This document shows positions 1-10,881 of a stretch of 64,000 bases of DNA, piece after piece. A program made the translations under genes and the position numbers. Under the pieces are notes generated by a model. It had not been told where the DNA came from. It did no database searches and saw only the letters and a program-made list of their open reading frames with translations. The first letter of the stretch is position 1. Each line of letters starts with the position of its first letter. The stretch comes from Amycolatopsis arida (GTDB lineage: Bacteria; Actinomycetota; Actinomycetes; Mycobacteriales; Pseudonocardiaceae). The stretch covers positions 483,160-547,159 of the forward strand of contig NZ_FOWW01000002.1 in assembly GCF_900115565.1 (NCBI RefSeq). Direction: 5' to 3'.

Positions 1-82
1 GAGGCTTTCAACACGGCGTCAACGATGGGCGGCTACCGAGCCGGCGGACGTACGTACTGTCGATGAATCGAATGGAGCTGAT

Positions 83-484
83 GTGGCTGTGGAGCGAACG
101 GCGGTCAACCCGTGGACGTGGTCGGTGGAGATGGGGTACAACCAGGGTGAGATCGTCTCCGGGCGCACCCGGACCCTGTACTGCGCCGGGCAGACCGCGA
201 TGAGCGGCGACGGCAAGCCCCAACATGCCGGTGACATGGCGGCGCAGTTGGCGCTGAGCCTCGACAACCTGGAGGCCGTTCTCGGCGAGGCCGACATGTC
301 CCTCGGAAACCTCGTCCGGCTCAACGTCTACACCACCGACGTCGATCTGCTCTTCCAGCACTACGGCGTGCTGGCGTCGCGGTTGGGCGCCGCCGGGGTG
401 GCGCCGACCACCACGATGCTCGGGTTGACACGGCTGGCGATCCCCACCCTGATGGTCGAGCTCGAGGGGACCGCCGTCGCTTGA
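83..484 (+). CDS. RidA/YjgF-family protein (enamine/imine deaminase-like)
   Basis: A 133-residue protein of the RidA (YjgF/YER057c/UK114) family. Family members are small trimeric cytosolic enzymes that hydrolyse reactive enamine/imine intermediates made by PLP enzymes. The sequence shows the family-length single domain, the LVRLNVYTTDVD segment and the C-terminal LTRLAIPTLMVELEGTA segment, which contains the Arg equivalent to the substrate-binding Arg of RidA. The start is GTG at 83, giving MAVERTAVNP. The typical RidA C-terminal region is intact. It stands alone, with no same-strand partner visible. The specific substrate cannot be assigned; many actinobacterial paralogues lack proven deaminase activity. 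Confidence 0.85.
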   Translation: MAVERTAVNPWTWSVEMGYNQGEIVSGRTRTLYCAGQTAMSGDGKPQHAGDMAAQLALSLDNLEAVLGEADMSLGNLVRLNVYTTDVDLLFQHYGVLASRLGAAGVAPTTTMLGLTRLAIPTLMVELEGTAVA

Positions 485-850
485 TGCGACCTCGCCGCCT
501 CCGCTGCAGGTGAGTGGTTTCCGGTGCTCAGGATGGTGACGATCGGCGACCGAGGACGACCGCCACGGGGTCGGCAAGCGCTCGCGCCGCGAGCTGGCAG
601 TCGAGTACACCGGCCGCTACCCAGCGAGATCCTCGACCGCGCCGACCGCACGCCGATCGTGTTGGTGCCGTCGAGCAGGGACCGCGGCGCTGCTCGGTGT
701 CGAGCGCGCCGCTGGGCATTCCACCGCTCGTTGATCGCCCAGCGGCTGACCGAGCAGCGCCGCGTCCCGATCGAGCGCCTGAACCCGTTCTGACGCGTGG
801 ATTTCTCGGGCACGAGGTCATCTCGTACTCTCGCGCAACCCCGTTGTCCC
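485..850. other. gene-poor stretch after the RidA gene
   Basis: About 365 bases follow the RidA stop with no open frame that looks like a recognisable protein. The frames here are Arg/Pro-rich shadows. Together with the broken DUF222 fragment that follows, this looks like decayed accessory DNA between RidA and mazG. Confidence 0.4.
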
Positions 851-1060
851 ATGCCACACAGCGCGACCGCCGAGGTCGAGCTGCGGCGGCGGTATGTGCG
901 GATGATCGCGCTGGTGGCCGAGGTGGAGCGGCGGGACCTGGGTCGGCGGTGGGGGTATGCGGGCAGCACCGGGGTGGTTTCGGGAGGAGCTGCGGCTCTC
1001 GCCGCGGGAGATCCGTACCCGGTTGGGGTTGGCCGCTCAGGGCGAGCACCAGAGCCGCCA
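851..1060 (+). pseudogene. remnant of a DUF222 / 13E12-repeat HNH-type protein
   Basis: Starting at ATG 851, one frame reads ELRRRYVRMIALVAEVERR then DLGRRWGYAGST. The homology then continues in another frame as GWFREELRLSPREIRTRLGLAA. Together these match the N-terminal region of actinobacterial DUF222 (REP13E12-type) proteins, which typically read roughly VAEVERRGLA, GY-ST, LLR--LRLSPAEARARV. The switch of frame near 975 and the absence of the rest of the domain and of any HNH motif mark it as a fragment. Recognition is from memory of the family pattern. Confidence 0.55.
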
Positions 1061-1110
1061 TCGCACCGGAGGCAGGGGATCCCCCGTGCTGAACGCTCCC
1101 GGGCGGAAAG

Positions 1111-2073
1111 TCAGCGGGGCCAGTAGCGGCGCCAGCCGTCGGCGTCCAGGGTGGCCGGCTCGATGCCGGCCGCCCGGGCGGCCCGCTCGGCGGCGCGCAC
1201 CCCGCGGGCGAACTCCTTGGCCACCGCGCGCAGTGCGCCCTCCGGGTCGACCCCGGCCCGGCGGGCCGCCGCGGCCAGCCGGAACAGCTTCGCGCCCTCG
1301 TTCACCGGCTCGGGGAACAGGTCGAACGGCAGCCCGGCGCGCCCGGTGCGCTGCCCGAGCTTGCCGGCCAGCGCCGCCGCCGGCTGCCCGGTCGCCACGC
1401 CGTCCAGAATGGACTCGCGTTGCTTCTCCGTCTGCTTGAGCTCCTCCCAGCGCGCCTGCTGGTGCTCAGCGGAGTGCACGGCCTCACCCTCGCCGAACAC
1501 GTGCGGGTGCCGGCCGACCAGCTTGTCCACCAGCGCCCGCGCCACCTCGTCGATGTCGAAGGGGTCGGCGGCGTCCTCGGCGGCCACCCTGGCGTGGAAC
1601 AGCACCTGCAGCAGCACGTCGCCCAGCTCCTCGCACAGCGCGGCCCGGTCGCCCTCCTCGATGGCCTCGAGCAGCTCGTAGGTCTCCTCGACCAGGTACT
1701 GCCGCAGCGAGGCGTGGGTCTGCGCGGCGTCCCACGGGCACCCGCCGGGCGAGCGCAGCCGGTCCATCACCTCCGCGGCCCGGACCAGCGGCGGCACCGG
1801 CGTCGACACCACGGCCGCGCCGTGGGCGATCAGTGCCGCGGCACCGGGCTCGGCGGCGTCGGCCGCGACCAGCACGACGCCGGGCAGCCCGGTCAGCTCG
1901 CCGGGCGCCGGCGCGGGCTTGGCGTCCAGCGCGGTGCGGGTGGCCTCGGGAAGGTCGGCCGCGGCGTAGACGAACTCCGCGGCCCGCAGCACCGGCCACG
2001 CGGCGGCGGGCAGCACCCCCGGCAGCGACGCCGGGGTGAGCACCACCGTGGCGCGGGCGCGCGATGAGGTCAT
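1111..2073 (-). CDS. mazG: nucleoside triphosphate pyrophosphohydrolase MazG
   Basis: A 320-residue MazG-family all-alpha NTP pyrophosphohydrolase, which converts non-canonical or surplus (d)NTPs to NMP plus PPi in the cytosol. The MazG domain begins about residue 103 with MDRLRSPGGCPWDAAQTHASL, then the metal-binding YELLEAIEEGD and EELGDVLLQVLFHA motifs (EExxE/ExxD pattern). The last third carries the second, weaker MazG-like region (NEGAKLFRLAAAARRAGVDPE). The first 100 residues are the divergent N-terminal extension also seen in the mycobacterial protein. Its ATG at 2073 overlaps the stop of the upstream lipoprotein gene (ATGA), so the two are translationally coupled. mfd is nearby, as in M. 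tuberculosis (Rv1020-Rv1021). Confidence 0.93.
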   Translation of the reverse strand: MTSSRARATVVLTPASLPGVLPAAAWPVLRAAEFVYAAADLPEATRTALDAKPAPAPGELTGLPGVVLVAADAAEPGAAALIAHGAAVVSTPVPPLVRAAEVMDRLRSPGGCPWDAAQTHASLRQYLVEETYELLEAIEEGDRAALCEELGDVLLQVLFHARVAAEDAADPFDIDEVARALVDKLVGRHPHVFGEGEAVHSAEHQQARWEELKQTEKQRESILDGVATGQPAAALAGKLGQRTGRAGLPFDLFPEPVNEGAKLFRLAAAARRAGVDPEGALRAVAKEFARGVRAAERAARAAGIEPATLDADGWRRYWPR

Positions 2074-3293
2074 GGCTGCACGGTACGCGGGTGCAGCAGG
2101 TGCCCGGTCACCTCCTCCTCACTGGGCACCACGGACATCCCGGCCGCGTCCCACACGCCGTAGCGCGGGTTCACCCGCACGCCCAACTCCTCGGCGATCG
2201 GCTGGAGCATCCGCAGGCCGACGCGGTAGAGCTGCTGCGGGTCGGACTGCCGCGCGCCGTTCGGTTGCCCGGCCGCGCCGCCCTGGCTGGGATCCTCCTG
2301 CCCGGGGTCGGTCTGCGCCGGGTCGCCCTGGGATGGCTCGCCCTGGCGAGTGCCGGCCTGCGCGGCGTCGCCCTGGGACGGCGCACCGTGCGCCGCGTCC
2401 GGCTCGCTCGGGTCTGGCTGGGTGGGATCGGACCGGGTCGCGTCGGGCCGGTGGGGATCGGGCCGCGTCGGGTCCGCCTGCGCGGGCAGGCCGGGCACGC
2501 GAGCGGACTGGTGGGTGCCGCCGCCGTTGGCCGGGCGGAGCTGCCGGTCCTTCACCAGCGCCACCAGCCACCCGGACTCCTGCCGGCTCGGCTGGATCAC
2601 CACGACGGTGCCGGGGGCCGAGCCGAACAGCGCGCTGCCGGCTAGCTCGGGGCTGGACTGGATGGCCTGGGCGAGGCTCATCCGCTGGTCGATCACCTGG
2701 TGACCGGCCTCCCGCAGGACGCGCGGGGCGGCGGCCGGGGCGGCGACGAGTCGCTCGCCGAGGTCGCGGGCCTGGTCCTCGGCGGTGTTGCCCGGGCTCT
2801 CCTGGGTGATCACCGTGCCGACGAAGTCCACGCTCAGCCGGTCGACGTAGCGCTGGCCGAGCTGCTGCAGCAGGAGCTGGTCGGCGGCGACGTCACGGAT
2901 CCGGTCGGGCGTGACGCCCACCGAGCGGGCGGCCTGGTCGACCCCGCCGGCCGAGTCGACCAGCTCGGTCACCTCCCGCGGGTCCACCCGCAGCCCCTCG
3001 CGCTCGGTGGCGACGCCGAGCAGGTGGTGGACGATCCGGCTCTGCACGATCTGGCGGGAGATGGTGTCGAACTTGCGCTGCTCGCGAGCCTGCTGGGCCT
3101 CGGGCACGTTGTCCAGCAGCCACTGGATCTCGCTCTGCACCGCGTCGAGCGGGATCGAGTGGTCGCCGACGATCGCGGCCGACGTGACCTGGCTCGGGCC
3201 GGATCCGCAGCCGGCGAGCACGAGCGCGGAGACGACGGCGACGGCGACGGCACGAGCGGTGAGCAGCACCCGGGAACGACCGATGATCCTCAT
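2070..3293 (-). CDS. SurA-N-domain lipoprotein (putative extracytoplasmic chaperone/PPIase-like)
   Basis: A 407-residue lipoprotein. I choose ATG 3293 because it gives a clean lipoprotein signal (MRIIGRSRV, hydrophobic core, LVLAGC lipobox) and a purine-rich GAGAGGG sits upstream. The open frame extends further 5' but without a signal. Residues about 35-200 resemble the helical SurA/PrsA N-terminal chaperone domain. No clear parvulin PPIase core follows. Instead there is a long Asp/Pro/Gln/Gly low-complexity spacer (DPTRPDPHRPDATRSD style repeats) and a short C-terminal segment. It is probably membrane-anchored and assists folding of exported proteins. It is coupled to mazG by an ATGA overlap, an arrangement whose functional logic is not obvious. 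Confidence 0.75.
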   Translation of the reverse strand: MRIIGRSRVLLTARAVAVAVVSALVLAGCGSGPSQVTSAAIVGDHSIPLDAVQSEIQWLLDNVPEAQQAREQRKFDTISRQIVQSRIVHHLLGVATEREGLRVDPREVTELVDSAGGVDQAARSVGVTPDRIRDVAADQLLLQQLGQRYVDRLSVDFVGTVITQESPGNTAEDQARDLGERLVAAPAAAPRVLREAGHQVIDQRMSLAQAIQSSPELAGSALFGSAPGTVVVIQPSRQESGWLVALVKDRQLRPANGGGTHQSARVPGLPAQADPTRPDPHRPDATRSDPTQPDPSEPDAAHGAPSQGDAAQAGTRQGEPSQGDPAQTDPGQEDPSQGGAAGQPNGARQSDPQQLYRVGLRMLQPIAEELGVRVNPRYGVWDAAGMSVVPSEEEVTGHLLHPRTVQP

Positions 3294-3440
3294 CACAACG
3301 GGTACCCTCTCACAGCCCCGCCGGCCGCCGGCAAGAGCCGGCCGGCTGCCCGCAACAGGGCGGCGACCCAACGGGCTGACCAGGGCGGCGGCCCGAAGGG
3401 CCGGGTCCACCAGGGCTGCCCCCGGGGCTGGCCACCGGGG

Positions 3441-3800
3441 CTACAGCCGGGCGAGGAGGGCGTGCCACGCGGCGGGCGGCACTTCCAGGTGGCCGGCGCC
3501 GGGCGCCTTCGAGTCCCGCACCGCGACCGCGGTCACCCCGTGCGCCACCTCCACGCAGTTGGTCTGACCGTTGGCCCCACTGTGGCTGCTCTTCTGCCAC
3601 GCGACCTCCACGCAGTTGCTCTGCCCGTCGGCTCCGCTGTGCGTGCTCTTCTGCCATCCCACCTCGACGCAGTCGGTCTGACCGTTGGCGCCGCTATGGC
3701 TGCTCTTCCGCCAGGCAACCTCGACACAGTCGCTCTGCCCGTCGGCCCCGCTGTAGCTGCTCTTACGCCACGTGAGGTCCCTCGTCTCCTGGGGGATCAT
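3441..3800 (-). CDS. DUF397 protein with four tandem repeats
   Basis: A 119-residue protein of the DUF397 family, small acidic partners of XRE-DUF5753 regulators in actinomycetes (the WhiJ/AbaA-type pairs). ATG 3800 is chosen because GGAGGT lies about eight bases upstream; it overlaps the end of the XRE gene by 38 bases. A normal DUF397 domain has one or two WRKSSxSGxxxxCVEVA repeats. Here four occur in a row (residues about 11-86: WRKSSYSG, WRKSSHSG, WQKSTHSG, WQKSSHSG, each ending CVEV), followed by the usual VAVRDSKAPG and a final Trp helix. Units 1 and 3 share GADGQS and units 2 and 4 share GANGQT, so the array probably arose by doubling a dimer. The 147 bases between it and the lipoprotein gene hold nothing recognised. 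Confidence 0.85.
   Translation of the reverse strand: MIPQETRDLTWRKSSYSGADGQSDCVEVAWRKSSHSGANGQTDCVEVGWQKSTHSGADGQSNCVEVAWQKSSHSGANGQTNCVEVAHGVTAVAVRDSKAPGAGHLEVPPAAWHALLARL
3543..3770 (-). repeat. 57-bp tandem repeat x4 within the DUF397 gene
   Basis: Four in-frame 57-base units (19 codons each) encode successive W-[RQ]-K-S-[ST]-[YH]-S-G blocks. The alternating GAD/GAN signature groups unit 1 with 3 and unit 2 with 4. Confidence 0.85.
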
Positions 3801-4662
3801 CGCCGCCGACCTCCGCTCGGTAGTACTCGCTTGCCAACTCGGCAAGCCACTCCCGAGATTCTTCCGCACTCAAGGCCACTTCGGCGAGCCGTCCGACGAT
3901 CTTCTGGTTGGCCGCGACGTGTTCCGGTTCGTCGAGGAACACACTCGCGCTGGGCGTGTGGATGTACACCACCGGTTCGTACTGGGCGTAGCGCATGATC
4001 CGGAAGGCGCCGCCGAACGCGCCGAATGGGCCTGCCGACGCTGGGATCACCCGAATGTCGCAGTGCGCGCGGTTGGCGACCGAGAGCACGTGCACGACCT
4101 GCCGGTACATCAGTTCCGCGCTCCCCACGACCGAGCGGAGCGCGTGTTCGTGAATGTAGAAGGTGAACTTCAGCGGCCGTCGGCGGTTCAGCAGTGTCTG
4201 CCGAGCGCAGCGCACCTCAATGAAGTTTTCGATCTCCTTCTCTGGCACCTGCTTTCCCCAGCGGAACAGCTCGCGGATGTAGTCCTCGATCTGCAGCAGC
4301 CCCGGCAACACGATCGGCTCATAGCTGGTGATCGACCGTGCGGTGCCCTCGTGCACCATCAGCGAGCGCAGCTGCTCCGGGAGGAGCTGACCATGGGCCT
4401 GGAGTCGGTATTCGCCGTCGGTTTCTCGAACGAGACTCAGGATTCGTTCCATGTCCTCCCTGCTGGCGTTGCAGTGCGTGAGATACACCGCCGCCATCAC
4501 CTCGCCGATCCCCCTGAGCCCGGTCTCCACCCGGGAAACCTTGCTGACCGAGCAGCCGATCCGATCCGCGAGGTCCTGCTCGGTCATGTTCGCCGCCTCA
4601 CGGATTCGGCGGAGCTCGTTGCCGACTTCGCGCAACCGCGCGGTCGCTTCTCTCGATGCCAT
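3763..4662 (-). CDS. XRE-family regulator with DUF5753 domain
   Basis: A 299-residue DNA-binding protein. Residues about 10-70 form an XRE helix-turn-helix (RRIREAANMTEQDLADRIG then CSVSKVSRVETGLRGI). The rest is the DUF5753 sensor-like domain found in Streptomyces WhiJ-type regulators, with characteristic ARSITSYEPIVLPGLLQIEDY and PFGAFGGAFRIM segments. These proteins pair with a DUF397 protein encoded just downstream, as here with a 38-base overlap. Known relatives influence development or antibiotic production, and some pairs behave like a toxin and its neutraliser. Start is ATG 4662. The pair is probably autoregulated by the HTH protein; no operator is obvious by eye. Confidence 0.9.
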   Translation of the reverse strand: MASREATARLREVGNELRRIREAANMTEQDLADRIGCSVSKVSRVETGLRGIGEVMAAVYLTHCNASREDMERILSLVRETDGEYRLQAHGQLLPEQLRSLMVHEGTARSITSYEPIVLPGLLQIEDYIRELFRWGKQVPEKEIENFIEVRCARQTLLNRRRPLKFTFYIHEHALRSVVGSAELMYRQVVHVLSVANRAHCDIRVIPASAGPFGAFGGAFRIMRYAQYEPVVYIHTPSASVFLDEPEHVAANQKIVGRLAEVALSAEESREWLAELASEYYRAEVGGDDPPGDEGPHVA

Positions 4663-4783
4663 GGGACAACGCTAGAACGCCAGGCGTGCCAACGGGTTCA
4701 GGACGCGCGCCATTCACCACAAAGGAGGTCCGCTTGCCATCCCCGAAAGGAGTGCCGGCTTGCCGCGCCGGCACGAACAATGA

Positions 4784-5716
4784 TCATTGTTCGGCCGCGG
4801 GGGCGTCACCGGTCTCCGGTGGAAGTGCCAGTGCGACACCGTCGAGCAGCCTTTGCAGGCCGAGCTCGAACAGCTGGTCCAGGTCGAGGTCGAAGTCGCC
4901 GGCGGCGAACAGGCGGCGCATGTGTGGGAAGTCGCCGCTTCCGATCAGCTCTTGATAGGCCGGCAACTGGTCGTCCATCCACTGGTCGCCGGTCCGGCCG
5001 GTGTCCGCCTCGGCCTCGGCCTCCCATTCCAGGTTCACCGCGATTCCGCGCACGTAGCCGAACAGCGTCAGGTGCAGCGCGAACATCTGGTGCACGTGCA
5101 TTCCCCGACCGTCCAGCGCGGCCAGTGCCCACTCGGTGTGCAGCAGCGCGTTGCGCGACGGATGCGGCCGGGTCAGCGAGATCGCCTGGGCCAGCCACCG
5201 GTGCCGGCGGAACGTCCGCCACTCCAGGCGGGCCATCGACTCGAGGCGCTCCCGCCAGCCCGGCGGCGCGACCTCGGGCAGCGACTCCACGCCGAACGCG
5301 ACGTCGATCATCGCCGCGACCAGCGCGTCCTTGCTCGGCACGTGCCGGTACAGCGCCATCGGCACCACGCCCAGCTCGGTGGCGATCCTGCGCATGGACA
5401 ACCCGGCGAGCCCCTCGGCGTCGGCGATCCCAATGGCCGTGCGCACCACCCGATCCCGGCTCAGCTCCGGTGTGGACGGTCGGGTCGAGCTAACCGGACG
5501 CTCCACCACCACGGTGCCGATGCCCGGAACCGCGCGCACCAACCCTTCCCGCCGCAGCGCGGCGAGCACCTTGGTGGCGGTGGCGATCGCGACCCCGTGG
5601 TCGCGGCTGATCCGCCGGGCGGAGGGCACCCGGTCGCCGGGGGCGAGCTCGCCGGCGGCGATCCGCGCGCGGATCTCGGCGGTGATCCGCGCGTAGGGCG
5701 GGTCGGGCAGGGTCAT
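4784..5716 (-). CDS. GntR-TetR fusion transcriptional regulator
   Basis: A 310-residue regulator with two DNA-binding modules. Residues about 5-75 form a GntR-type winged helix (YARITAEIRARIAAGELAPGDRVPSARRI, then ATATKVLAALRREGLV). Residues about 88-150 form a TetR-type HTH (RTAIGIADAEGLAGLSMRRIA, then ELGVVPMALYRHVPSKD), followed by a TetR C-terminal ligand domain with EWRTFRRHRWLAQAISLTRPHPS. GntR wing plus TetR body is a recognised actinobacterial architecture. It is divergent from a flavin monooxygenase gene, and the shared intergenic region holds repeated palindromic boxes. The simplest reading is a ligand-responsive repressor of itself and the monooxygenase, sensing that enzyme's substrate. 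Confidence 0.85.
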   Translation of the reverse strand: MTLPDPPYARITAEIRARIAAGELAPGDRVPSARRISRDHGVAIATATKVLAALRREGLVRAVPGIGTVVVERPVSSTRPSTPELSRDRVVRTAIGIADAEGLAGLSMRRIATELGVVPMALYRHVPSKDALVAAMIDVAFGVESLPEVAPPGWRERLESMARLEWRTFRRHRWLAQAISLTRPHPSRNALLHTEWALAALDGRGMHVHQMFALHLTLFGYVRGIAVNLEWEAEAEADTGRTGDQWMDDQLPAYQELIGSGDFPHMRRLFAAGDFDLDLDQLFELGLQRLLDGVALALPPETGDAPAAEQ

Positions 5717-5740
5717 CAGACCGTCCTCCGGGAGCGAGCG

Positions 5741-5815
5741 GGCCGGCGTTCTAGTACGCCTGGCCGGTGTTCTAGAACTCTAGCAGGTGTTCTGCCTCCT
5801 GTGTACGTTGTACAC
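5741..5815. promoter_or_regulatory. operator cluster between regulator and monooxygenase
   Basis: Three related boxes read CGTTCTAGTAC (about 5748-5758), TGTTCTAGAAC (5768-5778, containing the perfect palindrome GTTCTAGAAC at 5769-5778) and GGTGTTCT (5786-5793). A separate perfect inverted repeat, GTGTAC-GTT-GTACAC, lies at 5801-5815, 29 bases before the monooxygenase start. Two different palindrome types would suit the two HTH modules of the divergent regulator. That assignment is inference. Confidence 0.6.
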
Positions 5816-5843
5816 GTCAAGCGGAACGACCTGGGAGAACGAC

Positions 5844-6977
5844 ATGCGCGACACCACCGTCCTGATCTCCGGCGCCAGCGTCGCCGGCCCGGTGCTGGCC
5901 CACTGGCTGCGCCGGCACGGCTTCCGGCCGATCGTGGTCGAGCGGGCACCGGCGCCGCGGCCGGGCGGGCAAGCGATCGACATTCGCGGGGTGGCCCTCG
6001 ACGTCGTCGAGCGGATGGGCGTGCTCGACGAGATCCGCGCCACCGCCACCGGTATGCGAGGAATGTCTTTTGTAGACGAGAGCGGCACGGAGCTGATGCG
6101 GTCCACCGAGGAGACCCTCACCGGTGGGCGGCTGGACAGCCCGGACGTGGAGATCATGCGTGGCGACCTCGCGGGCATCCTGCGCCGGGCGAGCGCCGGC
6201 GGCACCGAGTACGTGTTCGGCGACCGGATCACCGGGCTGGCCCAGTCCGCCGAGGGCGTGGAGGTGACGTTCGCGCACGGCGCGCCACGGACCGTCGACC
6301 TGGTGATCGGCGCGGACGGGCTGCACTCCGGGGTGCGGGCACTGGCCTTCGGCCCGGAGCGGGACTTCTTGCGGTTCCTGGGCACGTACGTCGCGGTGTT
6401 CAGCTGTTCCAACTTCCTCGACCTGGACCGGTGGCAGGTGTTCCACCGCTCGGAGGGCAAGATGACCGGCGTGTTCTGCGCGCGGGAGAACACCGCGGTG
6501 CGCGCGCTCATGGGGTTCGAGTCGGCGCAGCTGGACTACGACTCCCGCGACGTCGACGCGCAGAAGCGAATCGTCGAGGCGGCCTTCGCCGGCGAGGGCT
6601 GGGAGGCCCCTCGGCTGATCAAGGAGATGTGGGCGGCCGACGACTTCTACTTCGACTCGGTGAGCCAGATCGTGCTGGACCGCTGGTCGTCGGGCCGGGT
6701 GGCGCTGGTGGGCGACGCGGGGTACGCCCCGTCCCTGCTGTCCGGGCAGGGCACCAGCCTCGCCATCGTGGGCGCGTACGTCCTCGCCGGCGAGCTCGCG
6801 AGAGCCGGCGGCGACCACACCGTCGCGTTCCCCGCCTACGAGTCCCGCATCCGCGACTTCGTCGAACGGAACCAGCGGTTGGCCGACCATCCGAAGGACC
6901 GGGAGCCAGGCCCGGACGAGATCACCACCGTACTCCAGGACGCCGCCACCGCCCTGAACCTGCCGACCTACCCCTGA
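5844..6977 (+). CDS. FAD-dependent monooxygenase (PHBH/TetX-like)
   Basis: A 377-residue class A flavoprotein monooxygenase that uses NAD(P)H and O2 to hydroxylate a small organic substrate. The ADP-binding fold opens at the N-terminus (VLISGASVAGPVLAHWLRRHGF, a GxSxxG variant of GxGxxG). The DG motif is DLVIGADGLHSGVR. The second FAD motif is WSSGRVALVGDAGYAPSLLSGQGTSLA (GD...P). Start ATG 5844 has GGGAG upstream; an earlier in-frame ATG would add an unrelated 19-residue leader lying across the operator. It is divergent from the GntR-TetR regulator, which suggests a detoxification or catabolic role. The substrate cannot be named. Confidence 0.88.
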   Translation: MRDTTVLISGASVAGPVLAHWLRRHGFRPIVVERAPAPRPGGQAIDIRGVALDVVERMGVLDEIRATATGMRGMSFVDESGTELMRSTEETLTGGRLDSPDVEIMRGDLAGILRRASAGGTEYVFGDRITGLAQSAEGVEVTFAHGAPRTVDLVIGADGLHSGVRALAFGPERDFLRFLGTYVAVFSCSNFLDLDRWQVFHRSEGKMTGVFCARENTAVRALMGFESAQLDYDSRDVDAQKRIVEAAFAGEGWEAPRLIKEMWAADDFYFDSVSQIVLDRWSSGRVALVGDAGYAPSLLSGQGTSLAIVGAYVLAGELARAGGDHTVAFPAYESRIRDFVERNQRLADHPKDREPGPDEITTVLQDAATALNLPTYP

Positions 6978-6985
6978 CCCCCACC

Positions 6986-7123
6986 CACACGTGTCCGCGG
7001 TCCCTGCACACGTGTCCGCGGTCCCTGCACACGTGTCCGCGGTCCCTGTACGCGTGTCCGCGTCGCGCGGCGCGAACAGGCGTGCACAACGCGCGGACAC
7101 GCGCTCGTAGCGCGCGGACACGG
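6986..7123. repeat. post-stop 21-bp repeat array, locus A
   Basis: It begins nine bases after the monooxygenase stop and ends 13 bases short of the mfd stop (convergent genes). Three near-identical 21-base units start at 6986, 7007 and 7028 with core CGTGTCCGCG, and a fourth degenerate unit starts at 7049. After a short GC-rich centre, the inverted core CGCGGACACG appears twice, spaced exactly 21 bases. The whole can fold as a large imperfect hairpin on either strand. Related arrays lie at 40021 and 48920. Confidence 0.85.
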
Positions 7124-7135
7124 CGGATCGGCGGG

Positions 7136-10717
<3,582 letters not shown>

Positions 10718-10881
10718 CGAAAGTTCCCCTCACGCACGGGCAGCCCCTGCCGTGGGAGGCGGGCAGGGGTTGGCACCCCCAGCCTACGTCCGACCGGGTC
10801 ACGGCCTCCGAGTGGTTGGGGTGACACGGCGCAGTTCGGCGACATACGGCGAACCGACGCCAGCGGGCGCATCCTTGGGGC

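Noticed and set aside
6986-7123. Possible CRISPR array
   Set aside because: Units are head-to-tail 21-mers with no unique spacers, the second half is inverted, and no cas genes are present.
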